Below are positions 27,214 through 35,124 of a stretch of 64,000 bases of DNA, piece after piece. Source of the stretch: Acidobacteria bacterium Ga0077534 (GTDB lineage Bacteria > Acidobacteriota > Blastocatellia > Pyrinomonadales > Pyrinomonadaceae); NCBI GenBank assembly GCA_001464455.1, contig LNEI01000006.1, positions 1-64,000 of the forward strand, read 5' to 3'. The notes below the pieces were generated by a model that made no database searches, was not told where the DNA came from, and saw only the letters and a list, made by a program, of their open reading frames with translations. A program made the translations under genes and the position numbers. The first letter of the stretch is position 1; every line of letters starts with the position of its first letter.

Positions 27214-27614
27214 TATTTGTCGATTCGAGCGTCTGGATCGATTACATTCGCGAGCTTGAGACTCCGCATACCTTGAAGCTCGATGAAATCCTCGGCGTGA
27301 AGCGAGTTGTTATTGGCGATCTGGTGCTTGCCGAGGTTTTGCAAGGCTGTAATGATCCAAAGGTTTTTGACGAAACCGTTCAATTATTCGCCCGGCTCGA
27401 TTTTACGGTCATAGGTGGTTACCGTATAGCGTTGGGCGCTGCGAAAAACTATATCGAGCTTCGTAAGAAAGGAATAACAATTAGAAAGACCATCGATACG
27501 CTAATCGCGACGTGTTGTATCATCCACAACTACGAGTTGTTACACAACGATCGCGATTTTCTTCCTTTCGAGCAATATTTCGGGTTGAAATGCGTTTTAC
27601 CCGAAGGTATCTAA
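27210..27614 (+). CDS. vapC: VapC toxin, PIN-domain ribonuclease
   Basis: This 134-residue PIN protein has the four acidic residues of the active site: Asp5 (FVDSSVW), Glu42 (LAEVLQG), Asp96 (TIDTLIA) and Asp114 (HNDRDF). VapC toxins cleave tRNA or rRNA using Mg2+ or Mn2+ and are inhibited by VapB (family knowledge). All four residues are intact, so the toxin looks active. Start overlap with vapB is ATGA. Confidence 0.92.
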   Translation: MIFVDSSVWIDYIRELETPHTLKLDEILGVKRVVIGDLVLAEVLQGCNDPKVFDETVQLFARLDFTVIGGYRIALGAAKNYIELRKKGITIRKTIDTLIATCCIIHNYELLHNDRDFLPFEQYFGLKCVLPEGI

Positions 27615-27621
27615 GAAATTT

Positions 27622-29010
27622 ATGACTGCACCGAATATTGAAACCATTGTGTCGCTGGCTAAGCGGCGGGGGTTTGTTTTTCCGGCTTCGGATATTTATG
27701 GCGGGCTGGGGTCGTCGTGGGATTATGGGCCGTTGGGCGTGGAGCTGGCGAACAATATCAAGAAGGCCTGGTGGGACTGGGTCGTTTATGAGCGAGACGA
27801 TATCGAGGGACTTGATTCTTCGATAATCCAGAACCGTTTGGTGTGGAAATATTCGGGGCACGAGACGACGTTTAGCGATCCGCTGGCGGACTGTCGCGAC
27901 TGCAAGACGCGTCTGCGTGAGGACAAATTGGACCGAAATGCGGACGGGAAACTCGTTTGTTCGAACTGCGGTTCGACGAACCTGACCGAATCACGGCCGT
28001 TTAACCTGATGTTTCGTACGACGATCGGTGCGGTTTCGGGCGATGACGATCCGATGGCGTTGGCATATCTGCGGCCGGAGACGGCGCAGGGGATCTTTAT
28101 TAATTTTAAGAATGTTCTCGACACTTCGCGGCGAAAATTGCCGTTTGGTATCGCACAGGTCGGGAAGGCGTTCAGGAACGAGGTGACGCCTGGGAATTTT
28201 ATCTTTCGCACGCGTGAATTCGAGCAGATGGAGGTCGAGTATTTTTGCCGGCCTGAGGATGCTCCGCGGATCCATCAGGAGTGGATCGACGCGTATGATG
28301 CGTGGCTCGGAACGCTTGGGATATCGAGCGAAAACGTCGTTCATTACGAGCAGTCGAAAGAGGAACTCGCACACTATTCAGACCGGACGGTAGATTTTCT
28401 GTATAGATTTTTCCCTGACCGCGAGGACGAAGACAAGCAGTTCGATGAACTGCTTGGCATCGCGAACCGTACGGATTATGACCTGCGCGTCCATTCGAAA
28501 AAGCCCGAGGGCGAGGACGGGAAGCGTATCAATTCCGATACGACCGAGGACCTTTCGTACTTTGATCCGCAGACCAACGAGAGGTTTTATCCTTACTGTA
28601 TCGAACCATCGATCGGCGTCAACCGCACGTTGCTGGCCGTCTTGATGGAAGCGTACGAAGAGCGAACGAATGACAAAGGCGAGGTCCGAGTCATCCTCAA
28701 ACTCAAGCCTTCACTCGCCCCCATCAAGGTTGCAGTCCTGCCGCTCGCCAAGAACAACGAAGGCATCGTCACACTAGCCAAAAAGCTAAGACGCGACCTC
28801 CAACCCTCGATGCGAGCCGTCTACGACGATACCGGCGGCATCGGCAAACTATACGCCCGCCAGGACGAGATCGGCACGCCGTTCTGCGTCACGGTCGATC
28901 ATGAATCATTGGAAGACAATGCCGTTACCGTGCGTGATCGCGACACATGGGAGCAGGAGCGAGTGGCGATCGAAGGACTAAAAGCTTATCTGCAAGAAAG
29001 ACTGAGCTAG
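27622..29010 (+). CDS. glyS: Glycyl-tRNA synthetase, single-chain type
   Basis: The 462-residue class II synthetase is of the homodimeric (archaeal/eukaryotic-like) type. The N-terminal RRGFVFPASDIYGGLGSSWDYGPLG is diagnostic. A zinc-type insert carries CRDC and CSNC near residues 90-115. RPETAQGIF and FRNEVTPGNFIFRTREFEQMEVEYF are motif 2 and the Gly-specific region, and EPSIGVNRTLLAVL is motif 3. The C-terminal anticodon domain follows. It begins 7 bases after vapC, so it may be partly read from the TA promoter. Its stop overlaps the convergent gene by 4 bases. Confidence 0.96.
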   Translation: MTAPNIETIVSLAKRRGFVFPASDIYGGLGSSWDYGPLGVELANNIKKAWWDWVVYERDDIEGLDSSIIQNRLVWKYSGHETTFSDPLADCRDCKTRLREDKLDRNADGKLVCSNCGSTNLTESRPFNLMFRTTIGAVSGDDDPMALAYLRPETAQGIFINFKNVLDTSRRKLPFGIAQVGKAFRNEVTPGNFIFRTREFEQMEVEYFCRPEDAPRIHQEWIDAYDAWLGTLGISSENVVHYEQSKEELAHYSDRTVDFLYRFFPDREDEDKQFDELLGIANRTDYDLRVHSKKPEGEDGKRINSDTTEDLSYFDPQTNERFYPYCIEPSIGVNRTLLAVLMEAYEERTNDKGEVRVILKLKPSLAPIKVAVLPLAKNNEGIVTLAKKLRRDLQPSMRAVYDDTGGIGKLYARQDEIGTPFCVTVDHESLEDNAVTVRDRDTWEQERVAIEGLKAYLQERLS

Positions 29011-29936
29011 TCGATCACCTCAAAAGTTATCATGTTGGATACTAGGGGCTGTGAGGCTCCGCTGACGCAGAGTTTCATTTTGAATCGGTATTCGCCTATG
29101 GGAAGCGGGTCGTAATGGTCCATCAGGGCAATCGGGCCACCAGATTGGGCAGTTCCAGGACGCGGTGCACTGATGGCATACATTCCCGGACAGTTTTCTA
29201 CATTCGGAATCTTCTGACCTCTGTTGTTAAGAGTGCCGCGGTACGGGATCACGCGTCCCGAGCTGTGTGTCAGTTCGTATTCGAGAGGGGAAATCCAAAT
29301 TGTCTTATCGGATGATCTATCGATGTTTTTTGTCGTTTGATAAATTGTCAGCTCCTGTTGGCGGCCTTTGGGTTGATTCACGGCGATGCCTATAGCCATT
29401 CCGCCCTCTTTTCTGCCCCAGCCGTTTACGAGGTCTGTCTTCTGCGGCAGTGAAGCATTCATCGCGACGACCTTTTTTCCGTCTGAACTGAAATGTAAAG
29501 TGCCTGTCTTTGTGGTTTGCCGTTCGCGAATGCCGCGGTGATTTCTATAGATCGTTTGCTCGGGGATCGCCGTCCCGAATACGCATTTCCTTTCGATAGT
29601 CGATGCGAGCCGACCGGGAGGCTCGCTTCTCTCCTCCCGGACCACACAGCTGAATTCGTCGTAAAAATTCACGACGACCGACCGAGCCTGGAGATCCTTC
29701 TCAAAATAAGGACCCGTAGGGCTACCGGTGTGTTGCGGAGCGGCATAGTAGATCGTCTTATAGACACGACGCTGCCCATCAAGGAACTCACGCTTCGCAA
29801 CTATGCCAACTTGCGTCATCATCCCGTAAATCGTGAGTTTCCCGCCCGCGTCTGCCGATTGAGCCGTAGAGCGATCGGTGACGAGAGCGATAAATGCAAA
29901 GGTGAGTAGAATTAGCTTACAAAACGACCTTGGCAT
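29007..29936 (-). CDS. Hypothetical secreted protein
   Basis: The 309-residue protein has a clear signal peptide (KLILLTFAFIALVTDRSTAQ) and no domain that I recognise. The mature part is beta-rich looking, with a FYDEFSCVVREE stretch and a C-terminal IGEYRFKMKLCVSG. The last 4 bases overlap the end of convergent glyS. It follows, in transcription order, the other secreted gene at 29943-30860 by 6 bases, so the two form a pair. Envelope or periplasmic location is inferred. Confidence 0.7.
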   Translation of the reverse strand: MPRSFCKLILLTFAFIALVTDRSTAQSADAGGKLTIYGMMTQVGIVAKREFLDGQRRVYKTIYYAAPQHTGSPTGPYFEKDLQARSVVVNFYDEFSCVVREERSEPPGRLASTIERKCVFGTAIPEQTIYRNHRGIRERQTTKTGTLHFSSDGKKVVAMNASLPQKTDLVNGWGRKEGGMAIGIAVNQPKGRQQELTIYQTTKNIDRSSDKTIWISPLEYELTHSSGRVIPYRGTLNNRGQKIPNVENCPGMYAISAPRPGTAQSGGPIALMDHYDPLPIGEYRFKMKLCVSGASQPLVSNMITFEVID

Positions 29937-29942
29937 GAATTT

Positions 29943-30860
29943 TCACTTTACGATCTTCAACACCGGTGACTCCGCGTCTTTCAGGCGTTTCCAGAGGATG
30001 GTCATGTTTCCGGCGGGGTCTTTTTCGACGACGCGGAAGGCGACGATCGTATCGCGGCGGCGGTCGAATTCTAGTTCGTCGTAGTCGACGCCTTCGACAG
30101 AGCGCATGTATTTGCCGCGGTAGGCGATGGAGCGAAGGACGTAGGTCGTGTTCTCCTTAGCAAGCTGGCCTTTGCGGTAGAAAAAGCCGTCTTTCTTGAT
30201 CCCGCTAACGATCTCCTGCTCAAATTTCGTGAATTCGTTGCTGTCGCTTACCGGTTTTAGGTCTGTCAGAAACTTAAGTCCGTTGGTGCCGAGCGTTACA
30301 GCCTCAAGCGGTAGGTCTCCCAGATCCGCCATTATCACCTGCTGAAAGGCCCCGCCTGTTTTGAAAATGCCGTCGTGCAGTATCAGGTCGGCGAGACGCG
30401 GCAGGCGGTAGCTTTCGGTCCTGAAAGAATAGGCGATCCCTGCTCCCGGCATTTTGAACGGGATGCACTTTTCGGTAGCGACGACGACGTCAACGTCTGA
30501 CACGCAAGACGAATCGGCGTTGAGCTTTACGATGCCCGCGTTCTTATCTCTCAGCAGCTCGGCGTGCTTTACTAGCAGCGGTTCCGCGACGGCGAGCGAA
30601 GCTGTCTCTTCTTTAGAAGGGCGGCGATAGATGCCTTTTTTGGGGTCGAGCATCGGGTGGGCGATGGGCGAGTTTCTGTTCGTTATCATCTCGATCGAGC
30701 GCATGCGATCAAAACTGTCGTTATCGGCAACGATGGGGTGAACATTTGCCTGCCGCGAACCAGGCCTTGGCGTTGGCGTTGGCGACGGGATCGCGATCTG
30801 AGCGATGGTCGTAACGCTGAAAAATAAGACCAAGGGACAAAGAATGACTAGATGCCGCAT
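29943..30860 (-). CDS. Hypothetical secreted protein
   Basis: The protein is 305 residues from the ATG at 30860 (GGAGG and AGGTGG just upstream), with the signal peptide RHLVILCPLVLFFSVTTIAQ and a Pro/Thr spacer (IPSPTPTPRPG). An in-frame GTG/ATG-like start 13 codons earlier is less likely. The sequence has no recognised domain; a C-terminal stretch (YVLRSIAYRGKYMRSVEGVDYDELEFDRR) is well structured. It is divergent from the KdpD-like gene. Role unknown. Confidence 0.7.
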   Translation of the reverse strand: MRHLVILCPLVLFFSVTTIAQIAIPSPTPTPRPGSRQANVHPIVADNDSFDRMRSIEMITNRNSPIAHPMLDPKKGIYRRPSKEETASLAVAEPLLVKHAELLRDKNAGIVKLNADSSCVSDVDVVVATEKCIPFKMPGAGIAYSFRTESYRLPRLADLILHDGIFKTGGAFQQVIMADLGDLPLEAVTLGTNGLKFLTDLKPVSDSNEFTKFEQEIVSGIKKDGFFYRKGQLAKENTTYVLRSIAYRGKYMRSVEGVDYDELEFDRRRDTIVAFRVVEKDPAGNMTILWKRLKDAESPVLKIVK

Positions 30861-30898
30861 GACCACCTGCCTCCGAAGATTTATTCCATAGAATACCA

Positions 30899-30912
30899 CC
30901 GGAATATTCCGG
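30899..30912. promoter_or_regulatory. 14-bp perfect palindrome in a divergent promoter region
   Basis: CCGGAATATTCCGG lies between the divergent secreted-protein gene (start 30860) and the KdpD-like gene (start 30986). Its position suits an operator, but no regulator is known. A single TTTATA at 30928 nearby is a partial match to the KdpE-type box. Confidence 0.35.
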
Positions 30913-30985
30913 ATAGCATGTTAAATCTTTATAGTGCTTTGCGAAGAGTAGTTAGAGCGGCGATTTAGGCATAGAATCATTGAAT

Positions 30986-32107
30986 ATGCGGGTTGACGAC
31001 CTGGTGACTTCCAGATCATTGCGTTTTGCATTTTCGCTAGGGGCGATCGGGCTGACGGCTGCCGCTCTCTTCGCGCTTCGGGATGCGGTCAATGCTACGA
31101 CGGTCGCGATGATCTTTCTGGTGATCGTGCTGTCTTCCGCTACTTTTTTTGGTCGAAATCCGGCTTTGGTCGCCTCGTTTGCGGCGATGCTCATCTTCAA
31201 TTACTTCTTTTTGCCGCCGTATGGCACCTGGCATATAGCCGATCCGCAGAATCTGATCGCGTGGGCCGCATTTACGATAACGGCGATCGTGGCCGGAGAG
31301 CTTTCCGCAAATGTGCGTCGCCGAGCGGTAGAGGCAGAACAGCTTTATGCTGAGCTTCAGGCGGCGTTTGAGAAAGCGACCGAGGCAGAGGCCCTAAAGC
31401 AGAGCGAAAAGCTGAAATCGGCCGTTCTCGACGCCGTAACGCACGATCTGCGCACGCCGCTGACCTCGATCAAGGCTGCGGTCACAACTTTGCTCGACAG
31501 CGAAGGCGGGCATCGAACCATCGAACTGGATAGTTCCGGCAGGACCGATTTTCTTGATGTCATCAACGAGGAAACTGACCGTTTGAACGGATTTATCGAG
31601 AGCATGGTACAGCTCGCGAGGGTGGAAGCCGGTTCGGCCGAGGCCAGTCGGTCAGACACAAATGTCGAGGAAATAATCTCGATCGCCCTCGAGCGGGCCG
31701 AGAAAGTTCTCGCCGGACATCATCTGGGCATCAATATTCAAAAAGATCTTCCGCCCATCCATGCCGACGGCCGTGCGGTTGCCGAGGTGATCTATAATCT
31801 CGTGCAGAATGCCGCAAACTATTCGCCCGCAGGTTCAACGATAACGATAACCGCGAGTGCAGATCAAAGCGGTCATTGCATAGAGATCTCAGACCAGGGA
31901 AGAGGCATTGCTCCTGAGCTGCGAGACAGGGTTTTCGAGAAGTTTGTTCGGATCGAAGGCGATCGTTCCGAAGGCCTAGGCCTCGGCCTCGCCATTTCAA
32001 AGGGGATCGTTGAATCGCAGGGCGGGTCGATCACCATCGCGGACGGCCCTGATGGTCTGGGGACGACATTTGTGATCAAGTTTCCAGGGAAAGCAGAGAA
32101 TGAGTGA
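30986..32107 (+). CDS. KdpD-like sensor histidine kinase, short form
   Basis: The protein is 373 residues from ATG 30986. Three to four membrane segments with the DUF4118 pattern (FFGRNPALVASFAAMLIFNYFFLPPYGTW) are followed by a helical linker, HisKA with the phospho-acceptor His153 (VTHDLRTPLTSIKAA), and HATPase_c with N-box (NLVQNAANYSP), G1 (DQGRGIAP) and G2 (GLGLGLAI). Full KdpD (about 890 residues) also has an N-terminal ATP-binding sensor and a USP domain, which are absent. It overlaps the regulator gene by 8 bases. A role in K+ or turgor sensing is inferred from homology and from kup downstream. Confidence 0.88.
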   Translation: MRVDDLVTSRSLRFAFSLGAIGLTAAALFALRDAVNATTVAMIFLVIVLSSATFFGRNPALVASFAAMLIFNYFFLPPYGTWHIADPQNLIAWAAFTITAIVAGELSANVRRRAVEAEQLYAELQAAFEKATEAEALKQSEKLKSAVLDAVTHDLRTPLTSIKAAVTTLLDSEGGHRTIELDSSGRTDFLDVINEETDRLNGFIESMVQLARVEAGSAEASRSDTNVEEIISIALERAEKVLAGHHLGINIQKDLPPIHADGRAVAEVIYNLVQNAANYSPAGSTITITASADQSGHCIEISDQGRGIAPELRDRVFEKFVRIEGDRSEGLGLGLAISKGIVESQGGSITIADGPDGLGTTFVIKFPGKAENE

Positions 32108-32801
32108 ATTTCAAAAAGTCTTGGTGGTTGATGACGAATCGCAGATAACCCGTGTCCTGCGACACAGCCTGACCGCGCACAAATATGACGTTAGAACGGC
32201 GGCTGACGGGATATCAGCTCTCGACACATTTCGAGATTGGCATCCTGATCTGATCATTACAGACTTGCAGATGCCTGAACTGAACGGGATCGAATTTTGC
32301 CGTGAGGTGCGAAAAGTGTCCGACCTCCCGATCATAGTGCTTTCGGTCAAGGGCGAAGAGCAGACGAAGGTCGAAGCGCTCGACGCTGGAGCGGACGACT
32401 ATATCACTAAACCGTTTGGGATCGATGAGCTGCTCGCCCGTGTCAGGGCTGCATTGCGACGGTCACCGGAATCGAAGGCGGCGGACGACCTGGAACGTCT
32501 GGCCGACGGAGATTTCGTTATCGATATGGCGACCCATGAGATAACGGTCGCAGGTGCTGCGGTTCATCTGACGCCAAAGGAGTTTGACATGCTCGTTTTC
32601 CTGTTTCGAAACCGCGGCAAGGTTGTCACGCACCGCACGCTGCTTTCCGCGATCTGGGGCGGCAACTCTACGGAACAGACGGAATATCTGCGTGTTTTTG
32701 TTGGCCAGATAAGAAAAAAGATCGAGAAAGACCCCTCAAAACCGCGTTACATCCGCACCGAGCCGTGGATCGGCTATCGCTTTTTTTGTGAGCCGGAATA
32801 G
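32100..32801 (+). CDS. KdpE-like response regulator, OmpR family
   Basis: This 233-residue regulator has a receiver domain with acidic pair Asp11-Asp12, phospho-acceptor Asp55 (IITDLQMPELNG) and the switch Lys in KPFGIDELLARVRAALRR. A winged-helix output domain follows, with HLTPKEFDMLVFLFRNRGKVVTHRTLL and RYIRTEPWIGYRF. It pairs with the kinase just upstream. Target boxes of the KdpE type (TTTATA repeats) lie directly after the gene at 32804-32820. Confidence 0.9.
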   Translation: MSEFQKVLVVDDESQITRVLRHSLTAHKYDVRTAADGISALDTFRDWHPDLIITDLQMPELNGIEFCREVRKVSDLPIIVLSVKGEEQTKVEALDAGADDYITKPFGIDELLARVRAALRRSPESKAADDLERLADGDFVIDMATHEITVAGAAVHLTPKEFDMLVFLFRNRGKVVTHRTLLSAIWGGNSTEQTEYLRVFVGQIRKKIEKDPSKPRYIRTEPWIGYRFFCEPE

Positions 32802-32803
32802 TC

Positions 32804-32820
32804 TTTATAAAATCTTTATA
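32804..32820 (+). promoter_or_regulatory. KdpE-like binding box before the kup operon
   Basis: TTTATA (32804-32809), 5 bases, TTTATA (32815-32820) is a direct repeat with 11-bp period. Its form matches the E. coli KdpE site as I recall it (TTTATA-N5-TTTACA). The second half-site sits where a -35 box would be for the -10 at 32839. Confidence 0.6.
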
Positions 32821-32838
32821 TAAGATTTACCCCCAAAT

Positions 32839-32844
32839 TATATA
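32839..32844 (+). promoter_or_regulatory. Candidate -10 box for the kup operon
   Basis: TATATA lies 18 bases after the TTTATA half-site at 32815-32820 and about 24 bases before the ATG at 32868. The arrangement suits activation by a regulator bound over the -35 position. Confidence 0.45.
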
Positions 32845-32867
32845 CAGCCAGCTAGTCTTGGACTCGT

Positions 32868-33194
32868 ATGGCTGCGATCCTATCAACACACGCCGCGAAA
32901 GACAGGCAACGTAACGATAAGCGAGAAAAGCTGAGCGATCGCGTTCTGGTTGTCTCGCAAGTGTTGCTGTTCGCCTGCGGCGTGGCAGCTCCGGTCGCCG
33001 GACTTTTGCTTGCGGCTATCCACGCGGCTTTTCCGGCGATTCCCGAAATAGACGTCGCGGCGACCATTCTTTGTATCTTAACCATTCCTTTATTACTTCT
33101 GGGATCTCACCTGATGGATGTCATCGACCGCCGGCGTATGCGTCGGCGTGAGACACCGTCTATCGAGAAGCCTCAACTATATGACAACAACTGA
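32868..33194 (+). CDS. Small two-span membrane protein before kup
   Basis: The 108-residue protein has a charged N-terminus, then two hydrophobic spans (VLLFACGVAAPVAGLLLAAI and ATILCILTIPLLLLGSHLM) and a basic Arg-rich end. I recognise no family. It overlaps kup by 14 bases, so it is co-translated with the transporter. It may assist Kup or sense potassium, but this is only suggested by position. Confidence 0.6.
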   Translation: MAAILSTHAAKDRQRNDKREKLSDRVLVVSQVLLFACGVAAPVAGLLLAAIHAAFPAIPEIDVAATILCILTIPLLLLGSHLMDVIDRRRMRRRETPSIEKPQLYDNN

Positions 33195-35118
33195 AACTGT
33201 CGAAGACATACATTCAACGTATGCCGACGTAGAAAAACCAAAAGAGAGTCCGAGCGGCAAGTATCTAGCATTTTTATCGCTCGCCGCCCTCGGCGTGGTG
33301 TATGGCGATATCGGCACTTCTCCGCTTTATGCTCTGCGTGAATGCTTTCATGGCCCGCATGCTATCGCGGTGACGCCCGGAAACATCCTGGGCGTTCTAT
33401 CGCTGATCTTCTGGTCGCTTATCATCGTCGTTTCGATAAAGTATCTGGTTTTCGTTCTGCGAGCCGACAATCACGGCGAAGGCGGGATCCTGTCCTTGGC
33501 CGCTTTGGCGACGCCGATCAAGCCCTCGGGCAAAACAGAGAAGCGGGTCCTGATCGCTTTGGGCATCTTCGGTGCGGCTTTGCTTTACGGTGACGGTGTT
33601 CTAACTCCAGCGATCTCGATCCTCGGTGCGGTCGAGGGATTGACCGTCGCGACACCGGCGATGACACCGTTCGTTGTTCCGGTTACCATAGCGATCCTTG
33701 TTGGATTATTTATGTTTCAGAGCCGGGGAACGGCTCGTGTGGGACGGGTGTTCGGACCGGTAACGCTGATCTGGTTCACTGTGCTGGCAGTGCTCGGTAT
33801 CGCACAGATCGTTCAGTCCCCGTCCGTGCTATCGGCGGCCAATCCGCTGTACGGTGTAAATTTCTTTATTGAGAACGGCTGGCACGGGTTCGTGATCCTT
33901 GGTTCCGTGTTTCTGGTGGTAACAGGCGGAGAGGCACTCTATGCGGATATGGGACATTTTGGAAAAAAACCGATCCGTTTGGCGTGGTTTTTCGTGGCCC
34001 TTCCGGGACTTCTCCTCAATTATTTTGGCCAGGGGGCACTGCTGCTTGAGAACCCGGCGATGGCCGAGAATCCATTCTACCGCCTTGCCCCGTCGTGGGC
34101 CTTGTATCCGATGATCGTGCTCGCGACATCTGCGGCCGTCATTGCTTCACAAGCTCTGATCTCAGGTGCATTTTCGCTGACGATGCAGGCGGTTCAGCTT
34201 GGATTCCTGCCGCGCGTGAAGATCCAGCACACTTCGAGCCGCGAATTTGGACAGATATATCTTCCCGGCGTGAATTGGGCGATCATGGTGGGCTGTATCG
34301 CGATCGTCATCGGCTTTGGCAGCTCAAGCAGGCTTGCGTCGGCATACGGTATCGCGGTGACATCGACGATGGTCATCACGACGATCTTGTTCTACTTTGT
34401 CGCACGGGAACGCTGGAACTGGGGATTCTTGCCAACGGCAGCTCTTTGTGGGGCATTTTTGATCATTGATCTTGCGTTCTTTGGAGCGAACGCTATCAAG
34501 ATCCTTGACGGTGGTTGGTTTCCGCTCGGACTCGCAGCACTCATTTTCACAGTGATGGTCACTTGGAAGAAGGGCCGGAGTATTCTACAACGCCGCGTGA
34601 CGGAGGAGACAGAACCGCTCGAGGAATTCTTGGAAAAACTCGAACGCGATAAGCCGATGCGGGTTCCGGGGCTTGCCGTCTTTATGAACGGCAACGCCTC
34701 ACGGACACCGCCGGCTATGCTTCATAATTTGGAGCACAACAAGGTGCTTCACGAGCAGGTGTTGTTCGTAACGGTCAAAACGCGTCCGATCCCATACGTG
34801 CGCGAAGATGAACGCGAAAAGCTCGAACGGCTCGGCAATGGCTTCTGGCGCGTAAAGATCTACTACGGCTATATGGAAGACCCGAACATCCCGCGAGAGC
34901 TTGAAAAACTGAGCCGTCCAGGCCTGATACTGCGTCGCTGCGACATTACGTACTTCCTCGGGCGTGAGACGATAATCGCGACGCGCAAATATCCCGGAAT
35001 GGCACGCTGGCGTGAGCGGCTGTTTGGGCTGCTCACAAAGAACGCGAGGAGTGCGACCGCCTACTTTGGAATTCCGCCGAATCGGGTCGTTGAGTTGGGA
35101 GAACAGGTTGAAATATAG
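33181..35118 (+). CDS. kup: Potassium uptake protein, Kup family
   Basis: The protein is 645 residues from ATG 33181 with the family motif GVVYGDIGTSPLYALRECF at about residue 40. It has about 12 membrane spans and a C-terminal cytoplasmic domain (AVFMNGNASRTPPAMLHNLEHNKVLHEQVLF), as in E. coli Kup (622 residues). It imports K+ with protons. It sits in an apparent operon behind KdpDE-like genes instead of kdpFABC, which is unusual. The APC permease gene converges 6 bases after its stop. An upstream start at 33118 lies in the previous gene and is not used. Confidence 0.94.
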   Translation: MTTTETVEDIHSTYADVEKPKESPSGKYLAFLSLAALGVVYGDIGTSPLYALRECFHGPHAIAVTPGNILGVLSLIFWSLIIVVSIKYLVFVLRADNHGEGGILSLAALATPIKPSGKTEKRVLIALGIFGAALLYGDGVLTPAISILGAVEGLTVATPAMTPFVVPVTIAILVGLFMFQSRGTARVGRVFGPVTLIWFTVLAVLGIAQIVQSPSVLSAANPLYGVNFFIENGWHGFVILGSVFLVVTGGEALYADMGHFGKKPIRLAWFFVALPGLLLNYFGQGALLLENPAMAENPFYRLAPSWALYPMIVLATSAAVIASQALISGAFSLTMQAVQLGFLPRVKIQHTSSREFGQIYLPGVNWAIMVGCIAIVIGFGSSSRLASAYGIAVTSTMVITTILFYFVARERWNWGFLPTAALCGAFLIIDLAFFGANAIKILDGGWFPLGLAALIFTVMVTWKKGRSILQRRVTEETEPLEEFLEKLERDKPMRVPGLAVFMNGNASRTPPAMLHNLEHNKVLHEQVLFVTVKTRPIPYVREDEREKLERLGNGFWRVKIYYGYMEDPNIPRELEKLSRPGLILRRCDITYFLGRETIIATRKYPGMARWRERLFGLLTKNARSATAYFGIPPNRVVELGEQVEI

Positions 35119-35124
35119 CTGGGG

